This document shows positions 1 to 8,574 of a stretch of 64,000 bases of DNA, piece by piece. Under the pieces are notes generated by a model, which had not been told where the DNA came from, made no database searches, and was given only the letters and a program-made list of their open reading frames with translations. Source of the stretch: Paenibacillus pectinilyticus (GTDB lineage: Bacteria > Bacillota > Bacilli > Paenibacillales > NBRC-103111); the NCBI RefSeq assembly GCF_001700435.1, contig NZ_LYPC01000019.1, forward strand, positions 42,993-106,992, read 5' to 3'. Made by a program: the position numbers and the translations under genes. Within the stretch, counting starts at the first letter, position 1, and every line of letters begins with the position of its first letter.

Positions 1-738
1 GCCATCTTCCATTCGAATCAAGGCTGTAGCCAAATCCTCTACATCATACGTACCGTTCCAGTTCGGCTTGCCCCATGTGCCAATCCCTTTGCGGCGAGGA
101 CCGAATTCCGCATACGTTGCTCCCACAACGGAAACAGGTTTCGGGTTGCCCATCAAATAAAGTGCCAAATCCAGCATGTGAACGCCGATATCGATCAACG
201 GACCGCCGCCGGATTCATCCATTTTTGTAAACCAAGTTCCCCAGCCCGGAATGCCTTTGCGGCGGAACCAGCCGGTTTTGGCTGTATAAATTTTGCCTAG
301 CTCACCCGCTTCAACCTGCTCCTTAATTTGCATCGGAATGGATTCCCAGCGCATTTGGTGACCGATCATCACGATCGTGTTCGCCTTCTGACTCGCCTCA
401 TATATTTGTTTAGCCGCTGCAGCATTGATGCCCATTGGCTTCTCAAGTAGCACGTGTTTGCCCGCTTCAATCGCCTGTACAGCAAGCGCGGCATGGTATT
501 GGTTGGGTACACCAATGATGACAGCATCGACATTCGCACTTTGAATAAGCTCCTCAGGGGTAGCTGCGATGTGAGCAATACCGAATTCCTTCGCTTTCGC
601 TTCAGCCAATGGTAAATACGCATCTGTCACCGCAGTAATTTCGCAGAGATCCCCTAATTTTGAAAACTCGTTCATATGTACGCCGCCAATATTGCCTGCA
701 CCAATAATACCAATTCTAATTTTGTTAACGCTTTCCAC
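1..738 (-). CDS. Gfo/Idh/MocA family oxidoreductase, C-terminus cut by window edge
   Basis: NAD(P)-dependent sugar or inositol dehydrogenase-like protein. The 246 residues visible begin with a Rossmann fold (GIIGAGNIG near residue 10) and include the family EKP motif (LLEKPMG near residue 95) and the GGGPLIDIGVHMLD stretch of the substrate domain near residue 178. The start is a GTG at 738, preceded at a good distance by AGGAGG; no ATG competes upstream. The reading frame is open at base 1, so the last third or so of a typical 350-residue member lies outside the window. It is transcribed divergently from the AraC regulator at 859, a common arrangement for a sugar-catabolic gene and its regulator. 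Substrate not predictable. Confidence 0.93.
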   Translation of the reverse strand, partial: MESVNKIRIGIIGAGNIGGVHMNEFSKLGDLCEITAVTDAYLPLAEAKAKEFGIAHIAATPEELIQSANVDAVIIGVPNQYHAALAVQAIEAGKHVLLEKPMGINAAAAKQIYEASQKANTIVMIGHQMRWESIPMQIKEQVEAGELGKIYTAKTGWFRRKGIPGWGTWFTKMDESGGGPLIDIGVHMLDLALYLMGNPKPVSVVGATYAEFGPRRKGIGTWGKPNWNGTYDVEDLATALIRMEDG

Positions 739-766
739 AGTTCGTTCCTCCTCATATATACACCTG

Positions 767-795
767 TTGACCATGCTTTTATGATAAAATATAGC
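767..795 (+). promoter_or_regulatory. candidate promoter of the AraC regulator gene
   Basis: TTGACC (767-772), a 17-base spacer and TATAGC (790-795) lie upstream of the ATG at 859. The -35 is good and the -10 is mediocre; no experimental support. Confidence 0.35.
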
Positions 796-858
796 GAGTA
801 AGAAGTCGTACCGTATATTCGGAAAACGTCCCATTTTTTCGAAGGAGCCTGAGTACTC

Positions 859-1770
859 ATGACGTATTTTCCAGATTATTTGAAAACGTACCCCAATATG
901 CATTCTTCCTTCCCTTTTCACCTCAGTAGAAACACCTTAGCGCATGGTTTCCGAGCTCACCGCCATGATTTCTTGGAGTTCTCTTATGTCGTGGAGGGAC
1001 GGGGTGCAGAAACGATAAATGATGTAAAGCATGTGATGGCGCCAGGTACGTTTACCTTTGTGCTTCCTTATCAGGTGCATGAAATTTTTACGGACCCGGG
1101 TCAAAAGTTAGTACTCTTCAATTGCATGTTCAGCATGGATCTGCTCATGGAGCCTGGCAATGATCAGGGATTGTCTGATTTATTTAATGATGCTAATGAT
1201 TTGCCTGCGTATGTGCAGTTCGAAGGGGCAGAACAACAGCAGATCGCTGCTCTTATCGAAGATATGTTTCGTGAATATCGGGGAGACGAACGCTACAGAC
1301 AAACGCTGCTGAAGGCCAAATTGAAGGAGCTGCTCATTCGCTTTGATCGGCATCGATTTGATCGGCGTCAGTTTGGGCACGCTGGTCAATCTGATGCGGT
1401 GATGATATCGAAATCTTCTTCTAGGTCCAGCCATGCTGTGTGGCCGATCATTCATTATATCCATCGGAATTATCAAGAGGATCTGGCTTTGTCCGATCTT
1501 GCTTCGCGCTTCACCATGAGCGTTTCACGCATCAGCGAAGTGATTAAGCAAACGACAGGCCAAACCTTTGTCCATTTCCTCCACGATTTACGCTTGCGTC
1601 ATGCTTGCAGTCTGTTGGTATCCACCGACATGAGTGTCACCGAAATCGCATTGGAGGTTGGCTACGGCTCGTACAAAACCTTTTCGCGGATTTTCCGCGA
1701 GAGCAAAGGGATCGTGCCGAAGGAGTATCGGAAGGTGGAGCATGGTCGGGATGTGACGTTGCAACCCTGA
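859..1770 (+). CDS. AraC family transcriptional regulator
   Basis: 303-residue regulator. The N-terminal part (about 20-130) is an AraC-type cupin ligand-binding domain with the HRHDFLEFSYVVEGRG pattern; the C-terminal 100 residues carry two helix-turn-helix units (LSDLASRFTMSVSRIS and VTEIALEVGYGSYKTFSRIFRE) ending in the usual PKEYRK. The ATG at 859 follows GAAGGAG at 841. It is divergent from the Gfo/Idh/MocA gene, which is its most likely target, and probably senses a sugar. It is followed by a strong terminator, so it is monocistronic. Confidence 0.95.
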   Translation: MTYFPDYLKTYPNMHSSFPFHLSRNTLAHGFRAHRHDFLEFSYVVEGRGAETINDVKHVMAPGTFTFVLPYQVHEIFTDPGQKLVLFNCMFSMDLLMEPGNDQGLSDLFNDANDLPAYVQFEGAEQQQIAALIEDMFREYRGDERYRQTLLKAKLKELLIRFDRHRFDRRQFGHAGQSDAVMISKSSSRSSHAVWPIIHYIHRNYQEDLALSDLASRFTMSVSRISEVIKQTTGQTFVHFLHDLRLRHACSLLVSTDMSVTEIALEVGYGSYKTFSRIFRESKGIVPKEYRKVEHGRDVTLQP

Positions 1771-1807
1771 GTCTCAAAGAACATTTTTAACAAATATAGC
1801 TTCATGC

Positions 1808-1844
1808 AAAAATGGAGGATCCGTTATCGGATCCTCCATTTTTT
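1808..1844 (+). terminator. Rho-independent terminator of the AraC gene
   Basis: Perfect stem (TGGAGGATCCG / CGGATCCTCCA) with a TTAT loop and a run of T directly after it. Confidence 0.92.
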
Positions 1845-1917
1845 GCTTTATCGACATTAAGGCGCAGTCAAGGCTACGGATAGTTAAGTTTCATTAAAGG
1901 TTCCCGCTCTAAAATAG

Positions 1918-2955
1918 ATGTATGGACCAGCGAGGCAGTCAAAGGCATACAGATTCATCATTCGAAGCCGTGCTCGCTATCAGAATCCACACCATCCACA
2001 CGAAGGAGTGATCACTATCATTTTCCGTCACCGAAAAAAAACCAAAATCATGACCATGATAGCTATATTTCTGATGATCATTGCTGCCATTCTATATGGG
2101 CTCGCTGATCGTTATTTATTCGAACACGTCGCGGTCATCGTCACACCCAACAGTGTCGCAACTCAAGAGCAACCTGCCAAACAAGCAACGACGCAAGCAC
2201 AATCGGATGACTGGAATTATAAGGACAGCAACGAGACCGTTAGCATTAAAAAGGTGCAAACCGGCTCCGGCTCCGATGCAATCACCTATTTCGTGGCCGA
2301 CGTGACTTTCAACAATACCACAAACCTGCTTACGGCTTTCGCCAAAAACGCGTTCGGTACAAATATCATCGAAAACACGTCGACAATCGCGGCCAACAAT
2401 AACGCGGTATTCGCCATTAACGGAGATTACTATGGCTTTCGGAACGATGGCGTCATCATTCGAGGCGGCACCGTGTACCGCGATGAACCTGCTCGTGACG
2501 GCTTAGCTCTGCTAGCAAATGGCACCTTGCAATCTTATAACGAAAAAGAGCTTTCTTCGGCTGATTTACTCGCTGAGGGAACAACGAACACCTTCTCCTT
2601 CGGCCCTACCCTCGTGACTGGCGGCGAGGTCGCCGGCGATTTCAGCAGCGTAGCCATCGACAAAAACTTCGGCAATCGCTCCATTCAAGATGCCAATCCA
2701 AGAACCGGCATTGGGATGATTTCGCCGAATCACTTTCTGTTCGTCGTGGTAGACGGACGAAGTACCAACTATAGCCGAGGCATGACATTAACCGAATTCG
2801 CGAATCTATTCCACGAGCTCGGCGCAACCGAAGCCTATAATCTCGATGGCGGTGGCTCATCAACCATGTATTTCATGGGCAGAGTTGTGAACAATCCGCT
2901 TGGCAAAGGCAGTGAACGAGGCGTAAGTGACATTATCTATGTTCCTAAATCCTAA
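1918..2955 (+). CDS. NAGPA-type phosphodiester glycosidase family protein
   Basis: Membrane-anchored protein with one N-terminal transmembrane segment (MIAIFLMIIAAILYG) and a NAGPA domain (known from N-acetylglucosamine-1-phosphodiester alpha-N-acetylglucosaminidase). Diagnostic motifs are AINGDYY, RTGIGM, VVDGR and NLDGGGSSTM near the end. The coordinates give the longest frame, but its first 30 codons look non-coding and lack a ribosome binding site. The only good one, GAAGGAG at 2002-2008, points at ATC 2017 or ATT 2020; the first downstream ATG (2050) has none. The real start is therefore probably near 2017-2020. It lies 17 bases before a glycosyltransferase gene, so a joint role in envelope glycans is plausible but inferred. 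Confidence 0.85.
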   Translation: MYGPARQSKAYRFIIRSRARYQNPHHPHEGVITIIFRHRKKTKIMTMIAIFLMIIAAILYGLADRYLFEHVAVIVTPNSVATQEQPAKQATTQAQSDDWNYKDSNETVSIKKVQTGSGSDAITYFVADVTFNNTTNLLTAFAKNAFGTNIIENTSTIAANNNAVFAINGDYYGFRNDGVIIRGGTVYRDEPARDGLALLANGTLQSYNEKELSSADLLAEGTTNTFSFGPTLVTGGEVAGDFSSVAIDKNFGNRSIQDANPRTGIGMISPNHFLFVVVDGRSTNYSRGMTLTEFANLFHELGATEAYNLDGGGSSTMYFMGRVVNNPLGKGSERGVSDIIYVPKS

Positions 2956-2972
2956 TAAGGAGGACTGTTACC

Positions 2973-3983
2973 ATGACCATACTCATCCCCTCCTACGAGC
3001 CCGATAGCCGTTTAATCGCCCTTATTCACAAGCTACACGAAGTTAGCGACGCTTCCATCCTTGTCGTAGATGACGGCAGTGGTGAAGAGTACCGCGCGAT
3101 TTTTGATTCGGCAAAGGAAGCCGGATGTACCGTGCTGACGCACTCCATCAACCAAGGTAAAGGCAGCGCTTTGAAAACGGGCTTTGACTATATAAGACAG
3201 TACGGCAACGACGACGGAGTCGTCTGTGCTGACAGTGATGGGCAGCATTTGCCTGGAGATATTCTCAGACTAACGAAAGCCGTTCGCGAACATCGTAATC
3301 ATATCGTGCTGGGCAGCAGACAGTTCACGGGCAAGGTCCCCTTGCGCAGCCGCATTGGAAATTCAGCGACGCGGATGGTATACACTTTAGCAACGGGCAT
3401 GCCCATTCAAGATACACAAACTGGCCTTCGGGGCTATTCTTCCGACATGCTGGATTGGTTATGCCAGATTCCAGGTGATCGCTTTGAATATGAAATGAAC
3501 ATGCTTCTCGAGGCTCCAAGTGTCGGATACGACTTGATAGAGGTGCCGATCGACACCATTTATTTGGACGACAATAAATCTTCGCACTTTCGTCCACTTG
3601 CCGATTCCGCCAGAGTTTATTTTCCTTTTCTAAAATTCTGTGCGTCTTCGGGATTTGCTGCGATCTTGGATTTCATGCTGCTGCTCTTGCTGCAATGGAT
3701 GACCTCGAATTTGCTCGTATCCGTCATCGGATCACGGTTATGCAGTTCCATTTTCAATTACGTGATGAATCGGAAATTTGTTTTTGCCAAAAGGAACGGG
3801 ACAGTCATCCGCAAATCGGTGCTCCGATATTTCTCTCTCGTTACCGTTATCCTTCTGTTGAATTACGGTCTCCTACACCTATTTCATGACAACATTGGCA
3901 TACCACTCATCGCGGCAAAACTCCTGACGGAAGCTTTGTTATTTTCGTTCAGCTATTGGGCGCAGCGAAAATTTGTCTATTGA
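2973..3983 (+). CDS. GT2 glycosyltransferase fused to GtrA-like membrane domain
   Basis: 336 residues. Residues 1-210 are a GT-A family 2 glycosyltransferase (IPSYEPDSRL, VVDDGSGE, metal-binding ADSDGQH, and a QTGLRGY motif typical of dolichyl/undecaprenyl-phosphate sugar synthases). Residues 215-336 contain four hydrophobic helices with the GtrA pattern, ending in YWAQRKFVY. The pair matches two of the three parts of Gtr-type glycosylation systems: a lipid-linked sugar synthase and its putative flippase, here in one polypeptide. It starts at ATG 2973 behind TAAGGAGGA. It is probably co-transcribed with the preceding glycosidase-like gene. Donor and acceptor are unknown. Confidence 0.9.
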   Translation: MTILIPSYEPDSRLIALIHKLHEVSDASILVVDDGSGEEYRAIFDSAKEAGCTVLTHSINQGKGSALKTGFDYIRQYGNDDGVVCADSDGQHLPGDILRLTKAVREHRNHIVLGSRQFTGKVPLRSRIGNSATRMVYTLATGMPIQDTQTGLRGYSSDMLDWLCQIPGDRFEYEMNMLLEAPSVGYDLIEVPIDTIYLDDNKSSHFRPLADSARVYFPFLKFCASSGFAAILDFMLLLLLQWMTSNLLVSVIGSRLCSSIFNYVMNRKFVFAKRNGTVIRKSVLRYFSLVTVILLLNYGLLHLFHDNIGIPLIAAKLLTEALLFSFSYWAQRKFVY

Positions 3984-4076
3984 AATTTCAGTTAGCAAAA
4001 GAGCCCTAATTCCTAAGTAGGAGTAACACAACGGCCACGATGCTTCACATACACCGCGGTCCCGCTTCTCTACCCA

Positions 4077-4261
4077 TGTTGTATTTTTTACAACAACATA
4101 TTTGCTTTCAACTGCTTCTCACCAAGCTTGTTGCACTTTGTGCAAGCTAATCGCCTCATAACTTACAAATTCGCTGATTTCTTCAACTTATGTTGCACAA
4201 AATACAACATAGATGCGAAATGTTCGGTTAAATCTGATTTATGTTGCATATTTTACAACAT
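4077..4261. repeat. cluster of TGTTG...CAACA small palindromes
   Basis: Within 185 bases lie three inverted repeats of the form ATGTTGyA-N-TACAACAT (arms at 4077/4095, 4189/4211 and 4241/4261) and a related AGCTTG...CAAGCT palindrome at 4125-4148. A partial copy (TGTTGCGCATTTTACAA) occurs upstream of trpB near 5822. They sit in the gene-free stretch 3984-4579, which otherwise holds only the kinase remnant and a terminator. They look like a dispersed intergenic repeat of the genome; function unknown. Confidence 0.6.
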
Positions 4262-4313
4262 CAAGCCCCTCTTACTTCTGTATTTATTCTAACGGCCGAA
4301 TCGAGTTCAGTCG

Positions 4314-4441
4314 GTGAGCAAAGATGAGGGGCGACCCATTGGATAGGGATCACATTTGGGTAGCTTTTATCGTAGTGATGGAAGAGAAGGCCGAGGTCTC
4401 GGTGTGGGTCTCTCCATTGTGATGGGAGTTGTTGATCCGCC
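4314..4441 (+). pseudogene. remnant of a histidine kinase ATPase domain
   Basis: Reading from 4314 in a fixed frame gives a DEG box, one in-frame stop (TAG 4344), then FYRSDGREGRGLGVGLSIV followed by MGVVD. This is the F box/G2 box signature of HATPase_c domains (usual form FYRSD...GGTGLGLSIVK). Nothing of the rest of a kinase is present and no start or ribosome binding site exists, so it is a decayed fragment. Short length limits certainty. Confidence 0.5.
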
Positions 4442-4523
4442 TAGGTACACCCCTTTATCAATTGTTAAAGAGTAATCCCACATCACAGTGACTGAGAACA
4501 CTCAACCTCATAAATAGCAAATG

Positions 4524-4548
4524 AAAAGGCACCCGCTGGGTGCCTTTT
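4524..4548 (-). terminator. Rho-independent terminator of trpB
   Basis: Eleven-base perfect stem (AAAAGGCACCC / GGGTGCCTTTT) with a three-base loop, 31 bases after the trpB stop on the minus strand. Confidence 0.88.
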
Positions 4549-4579
4549 CATCGCCAAAGCGACGAGGTTATAAGTTCAT

Positions 4580-5743
4580 TTATTTCTCAAGCATGTGGAA
4601 CACTTGTTCGACATCCTTGTCTCCGCGACCAGAGAGGTTGATGATGATGATTTGATCCTTACTCATCGTAGGAGCAAGCTTCTTCGCATAAGCGACAGCA
4701 TGCGCGCTCTCGAGTGCAGGGATGATCCCTTCTGCGCGAGACAGCTCCTGAAATGCCGCTAAAACTTCATTATTGCTGACCGTCGCATACTCCGCTCTTT
4801 CGGTTACTTTCAAATGGCTATGCTCCGGCCCGATGCCAGGATAATCTAGACCTGCTGCAATCGAATAAGTCTTCCGTGGGTTGCCTTCCTCGTCCAGCAG
4901 CACCAGGCACTTGAAGCCGTGAATTACGCTCGGAACACCTTCAGTCAACGTAGGCGCTTGATCCGGCTCGACTCCGATTAAGCGAACCGATGGTTCGTCT
5001 AGGTAGTGGGCAAACGCGCCGATCGCGTTGCTTCCTCCACCGACGCAGGCAATAACCGCGTCTGGCAAACGCCCCTCTTTTTCGATAATCTGACGCTTAG
5101 ATTCCTCACTGATGATGGATTGGAAATGTTTCACCATCGACGGGAACGGATGTGGACCTACAGCAGAACCAAGTAAGTAGAACGTGTTCTTGTAATTCTG
5201 AACAAGATCGCCCAGGGCTTCGTCAACGGCATCCTTCAGGCGACCTTGTCCTTTGTGAACCGGTACAACGGTAGCGCCAAGCAGCTCCATCCGGAACACA
5301 TTCAAGGATTGACGTCGCGTATCTTCTGCGCCCATATAGATGATACATTCCATGTCGAACATGGCACAGGCTGTCGCCGTTGCGACACCATGCTGTCCAG
5401 CACCCGTCTCAGCGATAATCCGCTTGGCGCCCATCCGCTTGGCAAGCAGAATTTGACCAATTACGTTGTTAATTTTGTGCGCACCTGTGTGGTTCAGGTC
5501 CTCACGCTTGAGATAGATTTTCGCACCGCCCCAAGTCTCAGACAATCTCTTCACATAGGTAAGTGGATTCTCGCGACCCACATATTCACGTAAATAATAA
5601 TTATATTCTTCATTAAATTCCGGATCGTCTTTGTACTTATAGAATTGCTCACTCAGATAATTTAGCACTTCCTGTAATTCTGGCGGCACGAAGCTGCCTC
5701 CGAACTCCCCAAAATACCCTTCCTGCACGTGTTCCTGATTCAT
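4580..5743 (-). CDS. trpB: tryptophan synthase beta chain
   Basis: Cytosolic PLP enzyme condensing indole with L-serine to give L-tryptophan. The 387-residue length is typical of the TrpB1 type. K90 in HTGAHKINN binds PLP, E112 lies in AETGAGQHG, the phosphate loop GGGSNA is at 235-240, and [12 protein letters not shown] carries the conserved Asp of the COMM region. The ATG follows GGAGG by ten bases. It is not beside trpA or other trp genes: it is flanked by terminators and unrelated genes, so it is a solitary copy. Whether a second trpB sits in a trp operon elsewhere cannot be seen here. No T-box or TRAP-like leader was recognised in the 190 bases upstream. Confidence 0.96.
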   Translation of the reverse strand: MNQEHVQEGYFGEFGGSFVPPELQEVLNYLSEQFYKYKDDPEFNEEYNYYLREYVGRENPLTYVKRLSETWGGAKIYLKREDLNHTGAHKINNVIGQILLAKRMGAKRIIAETGAGQHGVATATACAMFDMECIIYMGAEDTRRQSLNVFRMELLGATVVPVHKGQGRLKDAVDEALGDLVQNYKNTFYLLGSAVGPHPFPSMVKHFQSIISEESKRQIIEKEGRLPDAVIACVGGGSNAIGAFAHYLDEPSVRLIGVEPDQAPTLTEGVPSVIHGFKCLVLLDEEGNPRKTYSIAAGLDYPGIGPEHSHLKVTERAEYATVSNNEVLAAFQELSRAEGIIPALESAHAVAYAKKLAPTMSKDQIIIINLSGRGDKDVEQVFHMLEK

Positions 5744-5869
5744 ACTGTAAGCGCCTCCAATATCAATGGTAGTAGTCTGTCCGACCTAGTTACCATCGTA
5801 CCATAAATAACCAGTTTGTGGTGTTGCGCATTTTACAAATTCATGATGGAAGTTAGTCTGTACAACGAT

Positions 5870-5892
5870 AAAAAAGAGGCCCTAGGGCCTCT
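5870..5892 (-). terminator. terminator of the SLH-S9 peptidase gene
   Basis: Stem AGAGGCCC / GGGCCTCT with a TA loop, followed on the minus strand by a run of T. Confidence 0.85.
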
Positions 5893-5937
5893 CATTCATG
5901 CGAGGCTCCCCGTCTAGGACAGTCCCTCTGATTTAAT

Positions 5938-8412
5938 CTATGCCGCTTTCTTCTTGTTCTTCACATTCTTATTCAAAAAATGGATAAGTGCCTGGTAGAA
6001 ATCACGTTCATTTTCTAACTTGGAATAACCATGTCCTTCGAACATTTTGAGCATATAAGGTACGTCAACATCTAGCTTGCGTAGCGCTGTTACCATCTGA
6101 TCCGATTCCGTTCGCTTCACCCTCGGGTCGTTCACGCCTTGTGCGATCATGAGAGGGGCTTTGATTTGGTCCGCATGCAGCACGGGTGAATAGGCTTGGA
6201 GCATCTTCTTATCTTTGACAGGGTCACCTACTTGTTGATACATCTGAGAACGACCAATTTCCCAATAGGGTGGCAGCGAGTTCAAAAACGTTAATAGACT
6301 GGACGGGCCTACATAATCCACACCTGCTGCGTACAAATCTGGCGTAAACGTCATACCTGCCAACGTCGCATAGCCACCGTAGGAGGCTCCATATATCGCC
6401 ACACGTTCAGGGTCTGCCGTGCCCCGCTCAATCAGCCAATTCACACCATCGGTGATATCATTCTGCATCGCTTGGCCCCATTGCTTATCTCCAGCGTGCA
6501 CGAAGGCTTTCCCATAACCTGTTGAGCCTCGGTAATTCAATTGCAGCACAGCATATCCTTGGCTAGCCAACAGTTGAACTTCCGAGCTATAGCCCCAGGA
6601 ATCGCGAGCCCTCGGCCCGCCATGCGGATTGACAACAACAGGTAGTTTCGTTGCTGCTGCACCTTTAGGTAACGTCAAATATCCGTGAATTGTCAATCCA
6701 TCTCTGCTTTTAAAAGATATCGGCTTCATGTCGGCCAGCTTCTTCTCATCCAGATTCGGATTGCTGTCTGCAATCTTGTCCAGCTTATCCATCTTGCGAT
6801 CATACAAATAATAGCTGCCGTATGACTTATCGCCTCCGGTATGCAGCAGCAGCACATCTTTATCCGGTGAACCAATAATACCCCAATGCGTGTTTTGCAG
6901 TTTGGCATCGAGTTGGTTCGACATCTCTTCAAACTCTTTATCCAAATACTTCACATGTACATTATCCGTTTCATAGGAAACTGCTAGAACGGACCTCTTC
7001 TTGAAGGAATAGATGAAATTGCTAATATCGGCTTCGTCATTCACGTAGATGACTTCCGTCTCTTTCCTCGTCTTTAAATCATAGGTAACGAGTGCTTCTT
7101 TATCGCGTCCAACGTTGGAAACCGCATAGAGTTGATCAATGGCAGTAGCACCAGGATTGTAAGTGAACATTACAGGAATAAAGGTATCATTTGCAGCAAA
7201 GCTCGCAATTTTCTCAAAAGCTTTGTCCTCATCCTCCCTATAAAGGAGGCTTGTTTCTTCGCCATCTACAGCGATCGCTGCACGAACTCGGCCCCAATTA
7301 TCGGTCTGCCAATAATCGACGTTTCCTGGATTTTGCACATGGAGGAATGTATCGCCCGTTCCCAGCTTAACTCGGTAAACATCCATCGCCTTGGGATCCC
7401 GCTTATTCATTGTAATTAAAAGTTCAAAATCATCTTCCTTCTGAGCAGGCAGCACATCCAACAGGTCTGCCTTTACATTCGTATAGGGAGTCAGGTCTCT
7501 ATCGCCCGTACCGTCTACATGAACAACATGAATATGCGTATTTTCGGTACCGCCGTTATCAACGGAATAGACAAGCACTTTGTCTGTAATCCAATATAGG
7601 CTTTGAATGTTTTCGTCTTTGGAGCTCGTGATCCGCGTGCTTTGTGTCTCTCCAACCTTTTGAATATAGAGATTCATGCGGTTTTCCCACGGTTGCAATA
7701 AAGCTAGTGTCGTACTGTCAGGTGATAAACGAAAAGCAACCTTATCCGGTAACCGCAGCAGATCATCCAAGGAAACGGTACCTTGCGACGTCTCTTCTTG
7801 CGCAGAAATCGTCCGATATAGAAATAAGACAAGCTGTGCACGCGTCACATGGTCCTGTGGCATAAACGTCAATTGCTCGGTAATAAAATTTTGCTTCAGT
7901 CTTATCACATCGTCGTGATGCGGCTTTGCGATGCTGCCCTCATCCTTGAGCCAGGCCTGAATGCCATTATCTTTGAGCTGAAAAGCACGTACGAGCAAGC
8001 TCGCCATCTGTTCACGTGTCAGGAAAGATGCTGGTTGATACATCCCGCCATCCCCCTGAACGATATTCCGTTCCTTCAAAGCGTTGACCGATTCCGCGTA
8101 AGGACTGGCTTCTGCCACATCCGTGAATCCATTCAGTGACTTCGGCTTCTGCACCTTGAGCGCTTTGCTTAGCCATACCGCAGCATCTCCGCGTGTAACG
8201 GCATCATCCGGATGAAAGTTACCGTCCTCTTCAGCTTGGATGATCCCTCTTTGCTTCAGCCATGTAATTTCTTGACTCGCATAGTAATCGGCTGGCACGT
8301 CCTCATAGGCGACGTCATCACTGCTTGCCTGCGCACTGATTGGCACCGCAACGGCCGCAATCCAAACAGCAGCCAGTAGCGAGGCTATCCCTTTTCGAAA
8401 AAAAACCTTCAT
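5938..8412 (-). CDS. S9 family peptidase with N-terminal SLH cell-wall anchor
   Basis: 824 residues counted from ATG 8412, chosen because AGGGGG lies six bases upstream; an ATG nine codons earlier lacks one. A signal peptide is followed by three SLH domains (about 35-85, 95-145, 150-205) that bind cell-wall polymers. Then come a beta-propeller region (about 220-560) and a C-terminal prolyl-oligopeptidase-type alpha/beta hydrolase. The catalytic triad is readable: S677 in GASYGGY, D762 in GVNDPRV, H794 in FEGHGY. Predicted role: an acylaminoacyl-peptidase-like enzyme displayed on the cell surface. S9 enzymes are commonly cytosolic, so the SLH fusion is notable. Flanked by terminators, hence monocistronic. 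Confidence 0.94.
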   Translation of the reverse strand: MKVFFRKGIASLLAAVWIAAVAVPISAQASSDDVAYEDVPADYYASQEITWLKQRGIIQAEEDGNFHPDDAVTRGDAAVWLSKALKVQKPKSLNGFTDVAEASPYAESVNALKERNIVQGDGGMYQPASFLTREQMASLLVRAFQLKDNGIQAWLKDEGSIAKPHHDDVIRLKQNFITEQLTFMPQDHVTRAQLVLFLYRTISAQEETSQGTVSLDDLLRLPDKVAFRLSPDSTTLALLQPWENRMNLYIQKVGETQSTRITSSKDENIQSLYWITDKVLVYSVDNGGTENTHIHVVHVDGTGDRDLTPYTNVKADLLDVLPAQKEDDFELLITMNKRDPKAMDVYRVKLGTGDTFLHVQNPGNVDYWQTDNWGRVRAAIAVDGEETSLLYREDEDKAFEKIASFAANDTFIPVMFTYNPGATAIDQLYAVSNVGRDKEALVTYDLKTRKETEVIYVNDEADISNFIYSFKKRSVLAVSYETDNVHVKYLDKEFEEMSNQLDAKLQNTHWGIIGSPDKDVLLLHTGGDKSYGSYYLYDRKMDKLDKIADSNPNLDEKKLADMKPISFKSRDGLTIHGYLTLPKGAAATKLPVVVNPHGGPRARDSWGYSSEVQLLASQGYAVLQLNYRGSTGYGKAFVHAGDKQWGQAMQNDITDGVNWLIERGTADPERVAIYGASYGGYATLAGMTFTPDLYAAGVDYVGPSSLLTFLNSLPPYWEIGRSQMYQQVGDPVKDKKMLQAYSPVLHADQIKAPLMIAQGVNDPRVKRTESDQMVTALRKLDVDVPYMLKMFEGHGYSKLENERDFYQALIHFLNKNVKNKKKAA

Positions 8413-8533
8413 GTTATTCCCCCTGTAAACTAAATACAACGAATATCGTACATCCCATTATATGACAGGACAACCTATATTCATAGACTTATAGGATAGA
8501 TTTGTATAACATTTATATTTCCTTCTAAAAAGC

Positions 8534-8571
8534 TAAAAGCCCCCAACTCACCATAAAGTGATTGGAGGCTT
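8534..8571 (-). terminator. terminator of the aldo/keto reductase gene
   Basis: Imperfect stem (AAGCCTCCAATCAC / GTGAGTTGGGGGCTT, one bulge and G-T pairs) ending in TTTTAG on the minus strand, just after the stop at 8575. Confidence 0.75.
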
Positions 8572-8574
8572 CTT

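Noticed and set aside
1605..1790. Small frame overlapping the end of the AraC gene
   Set aside because: Alternate-frame shadow of the helix-turn-helix region, no start signal.
5744..5937. T-box or tryptophan-type leader before trpB
   Set aside because: No T-box sequence (TGGNACCGCG) or antiterminator pairing was seen; the hairpin there is the terminator of the neighbouring gene.
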